A stretch of DNA of 64,000 nucleotides. It comes from Frankia nepalensis. Lineage in GTDB: Bacteria > Actinomycetota > Actinomycetes > Frankiales > Frankiaceae. Shown here in pieces: positions 23,618 through 32,319 of the stretch; position 1 is the first letter of the stretch; each line of letters starts with the position of its first letter. The stretch spans positions 1 through 64,000 of the forward strand of contig NZ_JADWYU010000093.1 of assembly GCF_016786325.1 (NCBI RefSeq), given 5' to 3'. The notes beneath the pieces are model-generated. The model ran no database searches and was not told the origin of the DNA. It worked only from the letters and a program-made list of their open reading frames with translations. A program made the position numbers and the translations under genes.

Positions 23618-24505
23618 TCAGATCTCGCCGTAGCGGCGGCGCAGGGCCATGCCGGCCGCGACGCCGCCGGCGAGCGCCCCGAGGCCGGCGGCGGTCGGGA
23701 TGCCGACCTTGGCGGCCTTCCGGGCCGTGCGGAAGTCCTTGATCGACCAGTCGCGTTCCTTGGCCGCGGTCTTCAGGTCCGGGTCGGGGTTGACCGCGAC
23801 CGGATTGCCGACCATCGACAGCATCGGCAGGTCGTTGATCGAGTCCGAGTAGGCCCAGCAGCGGGTCAGGTCGAGGTGCTCGCGATCGGCGAGCGCGCGC
23901 ACCGCCGCAGCCTTGCCCGGGCCGTGCAGCGGGTCGCCGACCAGGTGGCCCGTGTAGCGGCCGTCGACCACCTCGGAGACGGTGCCGAGCGCCCCGGTCA
24001 GCCCCAGCCGGCGAGCGATGATCGACGCCAGCTCCACCGGGGTCGCCGTGACCAGCCACACTCGGTGCCCCGCGTCGAGATGCTGCTGCGCGAGCGCCAG
24101 CGTGCCCGAGTAGATCTGCTCCGCCATCCGCTCGTCGTAGATCTCCTCGCCGTAGCGGACGATCTCGTCGACCTCCCGGCCGGCCACGAAGGCGAGCGCC
24201 GCCTCCTTGGCGTTGTGCATGCCGTTCGGGTCCTCCAGGCCGCGCAGCCGGTAGGAGACGTGCTGCCAGCCGAACTTCAGCAGGTCCCGGGAGTCGAAGA
24301 AGTCACGGGCGGCCAGGCCCCGCGCGAAGTAGAAGATCGACGCGCCCGCCATCATGGTGTTGTCCACGTCGAAGAAGGCGGCCGCCGTCGGGTCGGGTGG
24401 CGCCTTGGGCGATATCTGGGCCGCGACCTTCAGCGCGGCCGTCGCCGCGGCGTCGGCCGCGGCGTCCGCGTCGGTCGGCTCGTCCTTACGCGGTCGCAAC
24501 CACAT
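23618..24505 (-). CDS. HAD-family phosphatase, SerB1-like (HAD-IB)
   Basis: The 295-residue protein has HAD motif I AAAFFDVDNTMMAGAS (nucleophile and acid Asp pair DVDNT), motif II VWLVTATPVELAS and motif III YSDSINDLPML. A helical cap and a C-terminal hydrophobic segment (GIPTAAGLGALAGGVAAGMA) suggest membrane attachment. M. tuberculosis SerB1 (Rv0505c) has the same neighbourhood. Phosphoserine is the named substrate of that family, but HAD-IB proteins also act on lipid phosphates. ATG at 24505 is chosen because AGGAG lies six bases upstream; longer frames are Arg-rich and unlike coding sequence. Confidence 0.87.
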   Translation of the reverse strand: MWLRPRKDEPTDADAAADAAATAALKVAAQISPKAPPDPTAAAFFDVDNTMMAGASIFYFARGLAARDFFDSRDLLKFGWQHVSYRLRGLEDPNGMHNAKEAALAFVAGREVDEIVRYGEEIYDERMAEQIYSGTLALAQQHLDAGHRVWLVTATPVELASIIARRLGLTGALGTVSEVVDGRYTGHLVGDPLHGPGKAAAVRALADREHLDLTRCWAYSDSINDLPMLSMVGNPVAVNPDPDLKTAAKERDWSIKDFRTARKAAKVGIPTAAGLGALAGGVAAGMALRRRYGEI

Positions 24506-24841
24506 CTCATCTCCTGGCTGTCCACGGCGCGCGGCGACCGGGGAGCGGGTAACCACGCACGTCGCGGGTTCGGAGGTCGCGCGGCGCCGCGCGACCTCTC
24601 GGCGTGTGGCATGGCCCGTTCCGGCCGCTCGGGCGTGCCAGCGAGGTACGGCGGCAGTTCCGGCTGGCCAGTGGTTACGCCGGCGCTGTCGTCTGACCGA
24701 CACGCGCATCAGAGCCTACGGCTCTCCCGGCGGTGCGCGTGGCAGGCCCGCTCACCCGGGACAGTGGGGTGGCGCACGCTAGGTAGGGTCGGCGGCGGGG
24801 CGCGTCAGCGTCCCGGGACGTGGCGCGAGCGGGGTGGGCGG
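24506..24841. other. Divergent intergenic region between serB1-like and glutaredoxin genes
   Basis: No gene is seen. The stretch contains a perfect 26-bp palindrome (24573-24598, listed separately) and must hold the promoters of the two divergent genes. No convincing -35/-10 pair was picked out. Confidence 0.5.
24573..24598. repeat. 26-bp perfect palindrome
   Basis: GAGGTCGCGCGGC is followed without a spacer by its exact reverse complement GCCGCGCGACCTC. It sits centrally between two divergent promoters, so an operator for a large dimeric regulator or a cruciform-forming element is plausible. Confidence 0.45.
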
Positions 24842-25147
24842 ATGGGCGCGGCTGGGGCGGCCGGGGCGACGGGCGGCGAGGGCGCCGCGGACGCGGCGCG
24901 GATCACGCTGCTGACCAGGGTCGGCTGCCACCTGTGCGACGACGCGCGCGCGGCGGTCGCCAGGGTGGCGGGCGAGACCGGCGCCTCATGGCGGGAGCTG
25001 GACGTGGACGCGGACCCGGCCAGGGCCGACGAGTACGGCGACCGGGTCCCGGTGATCCTGGTCGACGGCAAGGAGCACGGCTACTGGCGGGTCGAGGAGG
25101 CCCGGCTGCGCGACGCGCTGGCCGGCCGCCGCTGGTCCCTGCGCTGA
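24842..25147 (+). CDS. Glutaredoxin-like thiol protein (DUF836 type)
   Basis: The 101-residue product has the thioredoxin-fold motif TLLTRVGCHLCDDARAAV with the redox pair CHLC, and VPVILVDGKEHGYWRVEEA with the cis-proline segment. Such proteins reduce disulfides or bind thiols in the cytoplasm; the CxLC pair is typical of this small glutaredoxin-like family. It corresponds to Rv0508, directly before hemA in mycobacteria, while here rex intervenes. The first about 15 residues are Gly/Ala-rich. ATG 24842 has only a weak ribosome site. A redox partner in the haem operon region would suit its position, but no specific substrate is seen. Confidence 0.83.
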   Translation: MGAAGAAGATGGEGAADAARITLLTRVGCHLCDDARAAVARVAGETGASWRELDVDADPARADEYGDRVPVILVDGKEHGYWRVEEARLRDALAGRRWSLR

Positions 25148-25427
25148 CGCCGGCCCACCACGACAGTGGCCACCAAGACGGTGGCCACCGCGATGCTGGC
25201 TGGCTGATGCCGGCTCGTCGACGCCGGCCGTGGTGACGTTCGCGGGCACGCCGCCACCGGGCGCGCCGCCACCGGGCGCTCGCGTGGATCCCGCCGGGGC
25301 GCCTGGTGGTGCCGGGACCCTAGGCCCTGGCTGATCGGCTGTTCGGCCCTCTGGCATGCGGCTTACGTCCCGACCTGTCGCGTTCCGTGGTCCAGCCGGA
25401 GACAGGAAAGATGGGACGCGCGAGACT
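25148..25427. other. Upstream part of the glutaredoxin-rex gap, no gene seen
   Basis: The stretch has short repeats (GTGGCCACC twice near 25165-25190, CGCCGCCACCGGGCG twice near 25250-25280), some palindromic, that may end the glutaredoxin message. No coding frame is convincing. Confidence 0.45.
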
Positions 25428-25455
25428 TTGTGAAGCCTTTCACGAAGTCGTAGAC
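25428..25455 (+). promoter_or_regulatory. Rex operator overlapping the rex-hem promoter
   Basis: TTGTGAA-GCCT-TTCACGA at 25428-25445 differs from the Rex consensus TTGTGAAnnnnTTCACAA by one base. TTGTGA (25428-25433) also serves as a possible -35 with a 16-base spacer to TAGACT at 25450-25455. Bound Rex would cover the promoter, and NADH would release it. The known Streptomyces rex-hemACD operon is autoregulated in this way. Confidence 0.8.
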
Positions 25456-25628
25456 TGTTCGAACACTCACGGCCGGCGTCGCGCCGGCGGCCGGCCGCCC
25501 GGACCCAGCGCCACCGGACGGAGCCCACCCGGACAGACAGTGGACGCCACGACCACTTCCCACCCACGTTCCCACCCGCGCAGGCGACGCCTTCTCGCGG
25601 CCAGGACCGTCCCCAGGAGCCGCGCGTC

Positions 25629-26576
25629 ATGAGCCAGTCCCGGCGCACGGCCCGGGAAAACCGGGCCCGCGCGGCGGTTCCGGAGGCGACCGTCGCCCGG
25701 CTGCCGCTCTACCTGCGGGTGCTCACCTCGCTCGGTGACGAGGGCGTCGAGACCGTGTCGTCGGACACGCTCGCCGCCGCCGCGGGAGTGACTCCCGCGA
25801 AGGTGCGCAAGGACCTGTCGTACCTGGGTTCCTATGGAACGAGAGGGGTCGGCTACGACGTCGACGTCCTGCTGGACCGCATCTCGACCCGCCTCGGGCT
25901 GACCGAGGACCGGGCCGTGATGCTCGTCGGGGTGGGTAACCTCGGGCACGCGCTCGCGCGCTACGGCGGGTTCCCAGCCCGCGGGTTCCGGATCGTCGCG
26001 CTCGTCGACGCGGATCCGGCTCGCGCCGGTGAGGTCGTCGGCGGCATCGCGGTCCGGCCGGTGGAGGACCTGGAAAGGCTGATCGAGGACTGTCAGGTGA
26101 CGATCGGTGTGATCTGTACCCCGGCCGGGGCGGCGCAGCAGGTCTGCGACCGGCTGGTCGCGGCGGGGGTCACCAGCATCCTCAACTTCGCGCCGGTGGT
26201 GCTCACCGTCCCCAAAGAGGTCGACGTGCGTAAGGTCGATCTGGCGGTCGAGCTCCAGATCCTGTCGTTCCACGAGGCGCGTAAGCGCCCGGCCCGGGTC
26301 GGCGGCGCGCGTGTCCGACCGGTCCCCCCGGGCACGCTGCCCTCAGAGGCCGCCGGGTCCGGCGGGCTCGAGACGGCGGCACCGGCCCAGGTCACCGGGG
26401 TGGACGCGGCGACTGCTGGCGTCGGCCCGGACGGCGTGCGCATGGTGGACGCCGGCCCCGCGATCGCCGGGGCCGCGGACGGCGAGATCGTGGACGCCGG
26501 CACAGGCGGCCAGATGGATGGGATCGTACGCATGCGACACATCACAGCGGCCGGCACAGGAAGTGAGGCCTCGTGA
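25629..26576 (+). CDS. rex: Redox-sensing transcriptional repressor Rex
   Basis: Rex binds DNA when NAD+ prevails and lets go when NADH rises, controlling respiration and haem genes. Residues of about 20-80 form the winged helix ([36 protein letters not shown]), then comes the Rossmann motif [16 protein letters not shown] and the C-terminal swapped helix [11 protein letters not shown]. The core ends near residue 220; the last about 95 residues are an Ala/Gly/Pro-rich tail that raises the length to 315, well above the usual 210-240. The tail has no recognised motif. It heads the hem operon, overlapping hemA by GTGA, and has its own operator upstream. Confidence 0.95.
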   Translation: MSQSRRTARENRARAAVPEATVARLPLYLRVLTSLGDEGVETVSSDTLAAAAGVTPAKVRKDLSYLGSYGTRGVGYDVDVLLDRISTRLGLTEDRAVMLVGVGNLGHALARYGGFPARGFRIVALVDADPARAGEVVGGIAVRPVEDLERLIEDCQVTIGVICTPAGAAQQVCDRLVAAGVTSILNFAPVVLTVPKEVDVRKVDLAVELQILSFHEARKRPARVGGARVRPVPPGTLPSEAAGSGGLETAAPAQVTGVDAATAGVGPDGVRMVDAGPAIAGAADGEIVDAGTGGQMDGIVRMRHITAAGTGSEAS

Positions 26577-28015
26577 GCCTGCTGGCGGTCGGGCTGAACC
26601 ATCGGACGGCGTCGAACTCGTTACTGGAGCTCGCCGCGGTGTCGGGTGACGATGCCCCCAAGGTGCTCGGTGACCTGGTCCAGGCCGACCACATCGTCGA
26701 GGCCGTTGTGCTGTCCACGTGCAATCGCACCGAGATCTACGCCGAGGTCGACACCTTCCACGGTGGCCTCGCCGACATCTCCGACCAGCTGGCCCGGGTC
26801 TGCGGGGTCGAGCTGTCCGAGCTGTCGCCCCACCTGTACGTGCACCACGAGGCGCGCGCCGTCGGGCACCTGTTCGCCGTCGTCTGCGGGCTGGACTCGA
26901 TGCTGGTCGGCGAGAGCCAGATCCTCGGGCAGGTCCGCGCGGCGTTCCGCGGCGCCCAGGCCGCCGGCGCGGCCGGCGGCGCGCTCGCCGCGCTGTTCCA
27001 GACCGCGCTGCGCGTGGGCAAGCGGGCGCACACCGAGACGTCGATCGACGCCGCCGGCGCCTCGATCGTCTCCGTCGGCCTGCAGATCGCCGCCGGGAGC
27101 CTGGACGTCCGCCGCCCGGAGCGGCTCTCCGCCGACGTGACGGCGCTGGGCGACGCGACGGTCCTGGGCGACGCGACGGCGCTGGCCGACGTGACGCCGT
27201 CTCCCGGGGCGAGCGCGGCCCCGCTGGACCCGTCCGCCGACCTGCCGCTGGACGGCTGCCGGGTGCTGATCATCGGTGCCGGCGCGGTCGGCGGCCTGAC
27301 GGCGGCGACCGTCCGGCGGGCCGGCGCCCGCGAGCTGGCGGTCGCCAACCGCACCCCGGCGCGCGCGGCCGCGATCGCCGACAACCACGGCGCCCGCGTC
27401 GTCGGCCTGGCCGACCTGGCGCGTGAGATCGGCCTGGCCGACCTCGTGGTCTCCTCCACGGGAGCGACCGGGCTGGTGGTCGCCTACGAGATGGTCGAGC
27501 AGGCACTGGCCGCCCGGTCCGGGCGCCCGCTGGTGTTCCTCGACCTGGCGCTGCCGCACGACATCGACCCGGCCGTGCGCGAGCTGCCCGGCGTCGTCCT
27601 CGTCGACCTGGAGTCGCTGCGGGTCGCGCTCGAGGGCGCGCAGGTCTCGCATGACATGGAGGCGGTGCGCGCGCTGGTCTCCGCCGAGGTGACCGGGTTC
27701 CTGGCGCGGCGCGGCGCGGTCCGGGTGGCGCCCACGGTCGTGGCGCTGCGGGCCCAGGCCGCGGCCATCGCCTCCGACGAGCTGGACCGGCTGCGTGGGC
27801 GGCTGCCAGGGCTCGACGCGCGCGAGTGGGAAATGGTGACGGGCACCGTGCGGCGGGTCGTCGACAAGCTGCTGCATGCCCCGACCGTGCGCGTTCAGCA
27901 GCTCGCGAACGGACCCGGCGGGGATTCCTACGCCGAGGCGCTGCGAGAGCTCTTCGACCTGCCCAGAGAGGTCCCGGCCGTGGTGTCGGCCCCCGATCTG
28001 TTGGAGCAACCGTGA
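26573..28015 (+). CDS. hemA: Glutamyl-tRNA reductase
   Basis: The 480-residue enzyme reduces glutamyl-tRNA(Glu) to glutamate-1-semialdehyde, the first committed step of C5 tetrapyrrole synthesis. Signatures are [26 protein letters not shown] with the catalytic cysteine, [20 protein letters not shown] and the NADPH motif [17 protein letters not shown]. An insertion of about 30 residues before the NADPH domain is encoded by an 18-bp repeat (CTGGGCGACGCGACGG-type, about 27135-27200). A rare TTA codon is codon 17. GTG 26573 overlaps the rex stop, and hemC starts within the hemA stop. HemL, the next enzyme, is encoded 7 kb away at 34937. Confidence 0.95.
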   Translation: MSLLAVGLNHRTASNSLLELAAVSGDDAPKVLGDLVQADHIVEAVVLSTCNRTEIYAEVDTFHGGLADISDQLARVCGVELSELSPHLYVHHEARAVGHLFAVVCGLDSMLVGESQILGQVRAAFRGAQAAGAAGGALAALFQTALRVGKRAHTETSIDAAGASIVSVGLQIAAGSLDVRRPERLSADVTALGDATVLGDATALADVTPSPGASAAPLDPSADLPLDGCRVLIIGAGAVGGLTAATVRRAGARELAVANRTPARAAAIADNHGARVVGLADLAREIGLADLVVSSTGATGLVVAYEMVEQALAARSGRPLVFLDLALPHDIDPAVRELPGVVLVDLESLRVALEGAQVSHDMEAVRALVSAEVTGFLARRGAVRVAPTVVALRAQAAAIASDELDRLRGRLPGLDAREWEMVTGTVRRVVDKLLHAPTVRVQQLANGPGGDSYAEALRELFDLPREVPAVVSAPDLLEQP

Positions 28016-29250
28016 CGTCTGTGTCCTCTGGGGCCAAGTTCGGGCCGGCGCCCCTGTCGTTCGCGTCCCTCGCCGCCGGGGAGCTGGCCCTGGCCGCGCC
28101 GGGCCCGGTGCCCGGCGCGCGGCGCGCCCGCCTGCGGCTGGGGACCCGCCGCTCCGCGCTGGCGCTCGCCCAGTCCGGGATGATGGCCGACGAGCTGCGT
28201 GCCCGGCTCGGCGTCGAGGTCGAGCTGGTGCACGTCGTGACCGAGGGCGACCGGAACCGGGCCGCCCTCAGCCAGATCGGCGGCACCGGGGTGTTCGTCA
28301 GCGCGTTGCGCGACGCGCTGCTCGCCGGCGAGATCGACCTCGCGGTGCACTCGCTCAAGGACCTGCCCACCGCCGCTCCGGCCGGGATCGCGCTGGCCGC
28401 GGTCCCGCCGCGTGAGGACGTCCGGGACGTGCTGGTCTCGCCGACCGGCCGCACGCTCGCCGAGCTCGGCCCCGGGGCCCGGGTCGGCACCGGCTCGCCG
28501 CGGCGGGCCGCGCAGCTGCTCGCCCTCGGCCTTGGCCTGGAAGTGGTGCCGATCCGCGGCAACGTGGACACCCGGATCAAGAAGGCGATCGACGGCGAGG
28601 TGGACGCCGTCGTGCTTGCCCGCGCGGGGCTCGCCCGTCTTGACCGGCTCGACGCGGTGACCGAGATCCTGGAGCCGGAGGTGATGCTTCCGGCGCCGGG
28701 ACAGGGCGCGCTCGCCATCGAGTGCCTGGCCGCGGCGACGGCCCCGGCGGGGCTGACGACGGGCTGCCCGGTGGTCCCGGACGGGAATGTCACGGGAGTC
28801 GGCGGGGCGGCTACCGGGGGAAGCGGAGTTGGGGCTCCGCTTGCCGAGCTGCTACGGTTTGTGCTCGACGACGCACCGTCGTCCGTGGCGGTCAGGGCCG
28901 AACGTGCCTTCCTGGCGGCGATCGAGGCGGGATGCACCGCCCCGGTCGGCGCCTTGGCGCGGCTCACGCCCGTTGCCGGTGGCGCCGCGGCCGCTCGTGG
29001 ACAGAACTCTGTCGGCGAACGATCGCGACGCCATGACGTGGACTCGGCTGACCAGGACCTGGCTGGCCCGGGCGGCGTCGCTGTCGGCGCGGGCGAGCTT
29101 CGCCTGCGCGCGGTGGTCGCGTCGCCGGATGGCCGGACCGTCCTGCGCCGCGAGCTCACCGGTCCGACCGCTGATCCGGAGGCGCTGGGCAAGCGCCTCG
29201 CGGACGACCTGCTGTCCGCCGGAGCACACACGCTGATGGGAACCCGCTGA
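28012..29250 (+). CDS. hemC: Hydroxymethylbilane synthase (porphobilinogen deaminase)
   Basis: The 412-residue enzyme joins four porphobilinogens. Signatures are [44 protein letters not shown], and [14 protein letters not shown], where the cysteine holds the dipyrromethane cofactor. It is about 95 residues longer than usual, from a 40-residue N-terminal extension and Gly/Ala-rich insertions near residues 240-285 and 330-365. GTG 28012 overlaps the hemA stop, suggesting coupling; GTG 28109 closer to the core is an alternative. The insertions lie at surface loops near the domain 2/3 border and probably do not affect catalysis. Confidence 0.94.
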   Translation: MTSVSSGAKFGPAPLSFASLAAGELALAAPGPVPGARRARLRLGTRRSALALAQSGMMADELRARLGVEVELVHVVTEGDRNRAALSQIGGTGVFVSALRDALLAGEIDLAVHSLKDLPTAAPAGIALAAVPPREDVRDVLVSPTGRTLAELGPGARVGTGSPRRAAQLLALGLGLEVVPIRGNVDTRIKKAIDGEVDAVVLARAGLARLDRLDAVTEILEPEVMLPAPGQGALAIECLAAATAPAGLTTGCPVVPDGNVTGVGGAATGGSGVGAPLAELLRFVLDDAPSSVAVRAERAFLAAIEAGCTAPVGALARLTPVAGGAAAARGQNSVGERSRRHDVDSADQDLAGPGGVAVGAGELRLRAVVASPDGRTVLRRELTGPTADPEALGKRLADDLLSAGAHTLMGTR

Positions 29251-29254
29251 CGTC

Positions 29255-31105
29255 ATGGCCACTCCTCGACGAACCAAGAAGCCCGTGTCCCCGGTCGCCC
29301 TGGTGGGCGCCGGGCCCCGTGACCCCGGCCTGCTGACCGTGCTGGCCGTCGAGACCCTCAAGGCCGCCGACGTCGTCGTCGCCGACCCCGACGTGGCCCC
29401 CGCCATCCTCGAGCCACTGTCCGCCGAGGTGCTCAAGATCGGCGACCTGGACGCGCCGAAGCCGATCCGCGACGCGGAGAGCGCGACGGCCGCCGTGGTC
29501 AGTCGCGCGCGCGCCGGTGAGAAGGTCGTGCGGCTGTACTCCTCCGACCCGTGGCTGACCCGGATCGGCGCGAACGACGCCCAGTCGCTCGCGAAGGCCA
29601 AGATCCCCTACAAGGTCATCCCCGGTGTGGCCACCGGCGCCGCCGTCGCCACCTACGCGGGTGTGGCTCCCGGCCTGCCCGTGACCTACGCCAGCACCAC
29701 CGGCGTGTTCTCCGCCAGCGGCGAGCTGCCCGCGGCCTCCCCGTTCGGCCCCGACGCGGTCGGCCTCGGCTCGTCGCCGTTCGGGTCGAACCGGCTGATC
29801 GGCCGCCCGCTCGGCGGCACCCTGGGCGGCGGTCTCGGGGGTGGCCTGGGCGGCGGTCTCGGGGGCGGCGGGCTGGGCGGTCTCGGGGGTGGCCTCGGCG
29901 GCGGCCTCGGCCTGGGCGGCGGGTTCGGGGGGTTGGGCAGCGGCACGGTCGCGGGCGTGTCCGACCTGGACTGGGCGGGCCTCGCCCAGACCCCGGGCAC
30001 ACTGGTGATCACGGCCGCGCCGAACGAGATCGGCAAGGTCGCCACGGCGCTGGTCGAGCACGGCCGGCCCGGCGACACGCCGACCGCCGTGACCGTCGAC
30101 GGCACCACCACCGACCAGCGCACCGTCAGCTCCACCCTCGACCGGGTCGAGGGGGACTGCGCCCCGCTGCTGGCCAACTCCAGCCAGCCGGTCGCCCAGG
30201 TGGTCCTGTCGATCGGCCCGGTGGTCGCGACCCGCGCCAAGCTGTCCTGGTGGGAGACCCGGGCGCTGTTCGGCTGGACCGTGCTCGTGCCCAGGACCAA
30301 GGAGCAGGCCGCGATCCTGTCCGACCTGCTGCGCTCGCACGGCGCGAGCCCGCTCGAGGTGCCGACGATCGCCGTCGAGCCGCCGCGCACCGCCGCCCCG
30401 ATGGAGCGGGCGATCACCGGCCTGGTCTCGGGGCGCTACCAGTGGGTCGCGTTCACCTCCGTCAACGCCGTCAAGGCGGTGCAGGAGAAGGTCGAGGAGC
30501 GCAGCCTGGACGCCCGCTCGTTCGCCGGCGTGAAGGTCGCCGCGATCGGCGAGGCGACAGCCGAGGCGCTGCGCACGTTCGGCATCCGGCCCGACCTGGT
30601 ACCCACGGGGCAGCAGTCCAGCGAGGGCCTGCTCGCCGACTGGCCGCCGTATGACAGCTCGCTCGACCTGCTTGACCGGGTGCTGCTGCCGCGCGCCGAC
30701 ATCGCCACCGAGACGCTGGAGGCCGGGCTCAAGGAGCGTGGCTGGCAGGTCGACGACGTCACCGCGTACCGCACGGTGCGCGCCGCGCCGCCGCCCGCCC
30801 CGATCCGCGAGGCGCTCAAGGGCGGCCGGGTCGACGCCGTCGTGTTCACCTCCTCCTCGACCGTGCGCAACCTGGTCGGCATCGCGGGCAAGCCGCACGA
30901 GACGACCGTGATCGCCTGCATCGGCCCGGCGACCGCCGCCACCGCCCAGGAGCTGGGCCTGCGGGTCGACGTGCAGGCGTCGGAGGCGACGATCCCCGCG
31001 CTGGTCACCGCGCTCGCCGAGTTCGCCGCCGAGCACCGCGAGGAGCTCGGCAAGGTCGGCCCGCTGGCCGCCCGCCTGCCCAAGCCGCGCCGAGGCCGCC
31101 GGTGA
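29255..31105 (+). CDS. hemD: HemD uroporphyrinogen-III synthase with degenerate methyltransferase domain
   Basis: The 616-residue fusion has a CobA-like N-terminal half (about 10-310) and HemD C-terminal half (about 345-610; [47 protein letters not shown]). HemD cyclises hydroxymethylbilane with inversion of ring D. In the CobA half the first motif reads [13 protein letters not shown], Arg replacing Gly, and the usual GGDPFxFGRGGEE motif has become [13 protein letters not shown], so methyl transfer is doubtful. A Gly/Leu tract of roughly 45 residues (29815-29945, built on a GGCGGTCTCGGGGGTGGCCT repeat) splits the CobA half. It starts four bases after hemC. Confidence 0.9.
   Translation: MATPRRTKKPVSPVALVGAGPRDPGLLTVLAVETLKAADVVVADPDVAPAILEPLSAEVLKIGDLDAPKPIRDAESATAAVVSRARAGEKVVRLYSSDPWLTRIGANDAQSLAKAKIPYKVIPGVATGAAVATYAGVAPGLPVTYASTTGVFSASGELPAASPFGPDAVGLGSSPFGSNRLIGRPLGGTLGGGLGGGLGGGLGGGGLGGLGGGLGGGLGLGGGFGGLGSGTVAGVSDLDWAGLAQTPGTLVITAAPNEIGKVATALVEHGRPGDTPTAVTVDGTTTDQRTVSSTLDRVEGDCAPLLANSSQPVAQVVLSIGPVVATRAKLSWWETRALFGWTVLVPRTKEQAAILSDLLRSHGASPLEVPTIAVEPPRTAAPMERAITGLVSGRYQWVAFTSVNAVKAVQEKVEERSLDARSFAGVKVAAIGEATAEALRTFGIRPDLVPTGQQSSEGLLADWPPYDSSLDLLDRVLLPRADIATETLEAGLKERGWQVDDVTAYRTVRAAPPPAPIREALKGGRVDAVVFTSSSTVRNLVGIAGKPHETTVIACIGPATAATAQELGLRVDVQASEATIPALVTALAEFAAEHREELGKVGPLAARLPKPRRGRR
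29815..29945 (+). repeat. Glycine-rich repeat tract inside hemD
   Basis: Tandem, imperfect copies of a GGCGGTCTCGGGGGTGGCCTG-like unit encode alternating (G)nL residues. The tract stands at the point where the CobA-like half would have its central loop. Such repeats tend to vary in copy number between strains. Confidence 0.7.
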
Positions 31106-31151
31106 GCGCAGGAGCAAGTGAGCGGAGTGGTCGTCCGAGGCGGACCTCCCA

Positions 31152-31168
31152 GATCGGCTTCGCCGATC
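31152..31168. repeat. Interspersed hairpin element, copy B
   Basis: GATCGGC and GCCGATC arms surround a TTC loop, the same core as copy A (12747-12769). It lies in the 128-base stretch between the hemD stop and the chosen hemB ATG, in a region rich in GAGCGGAGTG-type purine repeats. Confidence 0.45.
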
Positions 31169-31233
31169 CGGCAGGGACCCCGGAGGACGGCCGCGGAGTG
31201 AGTGCGGCGACGGAGCGAACCCGAGACACGGTA

Positions 31234-32244
31234 ATGGCCACCGGCCCGCGCCCGGCCGCCGGCTTCCCGCTGGCGCGGCCGCGGCGGCTGCGGCGCACGC
31301 CGGCGCTGCGCCGCCTGGTCGCGGACGTGCGGCCGCACCCGGCGGACCTGGTGCTGCCGATGTTCGTCAAGGAGGGCGTGCCCGAGCCGGTGCCGGTGGC
31401 CTCGATGCCGGGCGTCGCGCAGCACACCAGGGACTCGCTGCGCAAGGCCGCCGCGGCGGCGGCCGAGGCGGGAGTCGGCGGGATCATCCTGTTCGGCGTC
31501 CCCGCGGTCAAGGACGCGCGTGGCTCGTCCGCCGACGACCCGGACGGGATCGTGCAGCTCGCGATCGCCGATCTGGTGGCCGAGGTCGGCGGCGACGTCG
31601 TCGTGATGGCCGACCTGTGCCTGGACGAGTACACCGACCACGGGCACTGCGGCCTGCTGACCGAGTCGGGCGACGTCGACAACGACGCGACGCTCGAGCG
31701 GTACGCGAGCATCGCGCTGGCGCAGGCGCGCGCCGGCGTCCAGGTGGTCGCGCCGAGCGGGATGATGGACGGCCAGGTCGGGGCGATCCGGGCCGCCCTC
31801 GACGGCGCCGGGTTCACCGACCTGCCGGTGCTGGCCTACTCGGCGAAGTACGCGTCGGCGTTCTACGGCCCCTTCCGGGACGCCGCGGAGTGCGCTCCCC
31901 AGTTCGGCGACCGGGCGGGCTACCAGCAGGACCCCGCGCGCTCGGCGGCGGAGGCGCTGCGCGAGGTCGCGCTGGACCTGGCCGAGGGCGCGGACGCGGT
32001 GATGGTCAAGCCGGCACTGGCCTACCTGGACGTGCTGCGCGCGGTCGCCGACGCCGTCGACGTCCCGGTGGCCGCCTACCAGGTCTCCGGCGAGTACGCG
32101 ATGGTGGAGGCCGCGGCCGCCGCTGGCTGGGTCGACCGCGAACGGGTGATCGACGAGACGCTGACGGCGATCCGCCGAGCCGGCGCCGACATCATCCTCA
32201 CCTACTGGGCCACCGAGGTCGCCACCCGGCTCGCCCGCGGCTGA
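31234..32244 (+). CDS. hemB: Delta-aminolevulinic acid dehydratase (porphobilinogen synthase)
   Basis: The 336-residue enzyme condenses two aminolevulinate molecules to porphobilinogen. Schiff-base lysines lie in [16 protein letters not shown] and [14 protein letters not shown]. The metal site reads [16 protein letters not shown]: the first and third positions are cysteines as in zinc enzymes, while the middle is Asp, an actinobacterial variant. ATG 31234 gives the normal family N terminus ([19 protein letters not shown]). A GTG at 31102 that overlaps the hemD stop is in frame but would add residues encoded by the hairpin element, so it is not preferred. It is the last gene of the rex-hemACDB cluster. 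Confidence 0.94.
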   Translation: MATGPRPAAGFPLARPRRLRRTPALRRLVADVRPHPADLVLPMFVKEGVPEPVPVASMPGVAQHTRDSLRKAAAAAAEAGVGGIILFGVPAVKDARGSSADDPDGIVQLAIADLVAEVGGDVVVMADLCLDEYTDHGHCGLLTESGDVDNDATLERYASIALAQARAGVQVVAPSGMMDGQVGAIRAALDGAGFTDLPVLAYSAKYASAFYGPFRDAAECAPQFGDRAGYQQDPARSAAEALREVALDLAEGADAVMVKPALAYLDVLRAVADAVDVPVAAYQVSGEYAMVEAAAAAGWVDRERVIDETLTAIRRAGADIILTYWATEVATRLARG

Positions 32245-32319
32245 CCAGGAGCCGTCCGCCCGTCCGCCGTGCCGTGGCGGCGCGCGCCACCAGTCGGCCG
32301 CCGTGGCAGGCTACTGAGA

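Noticed and set aside
27270-31117. Several 460-650-codon minus-strand frames opposite hemA, hemC and hemD
   Set aside because: They mirror real haem genes, have low-complexity Arg/Gly/Ala composition and no ribosome sites.
31102-31233. Translationally coupled start of hemB at GTG 31102
   Set aside because: The extra 44 residues would be encoded by a hairpin repeat and purine repeats, and they precede the normal HemB N terminus.
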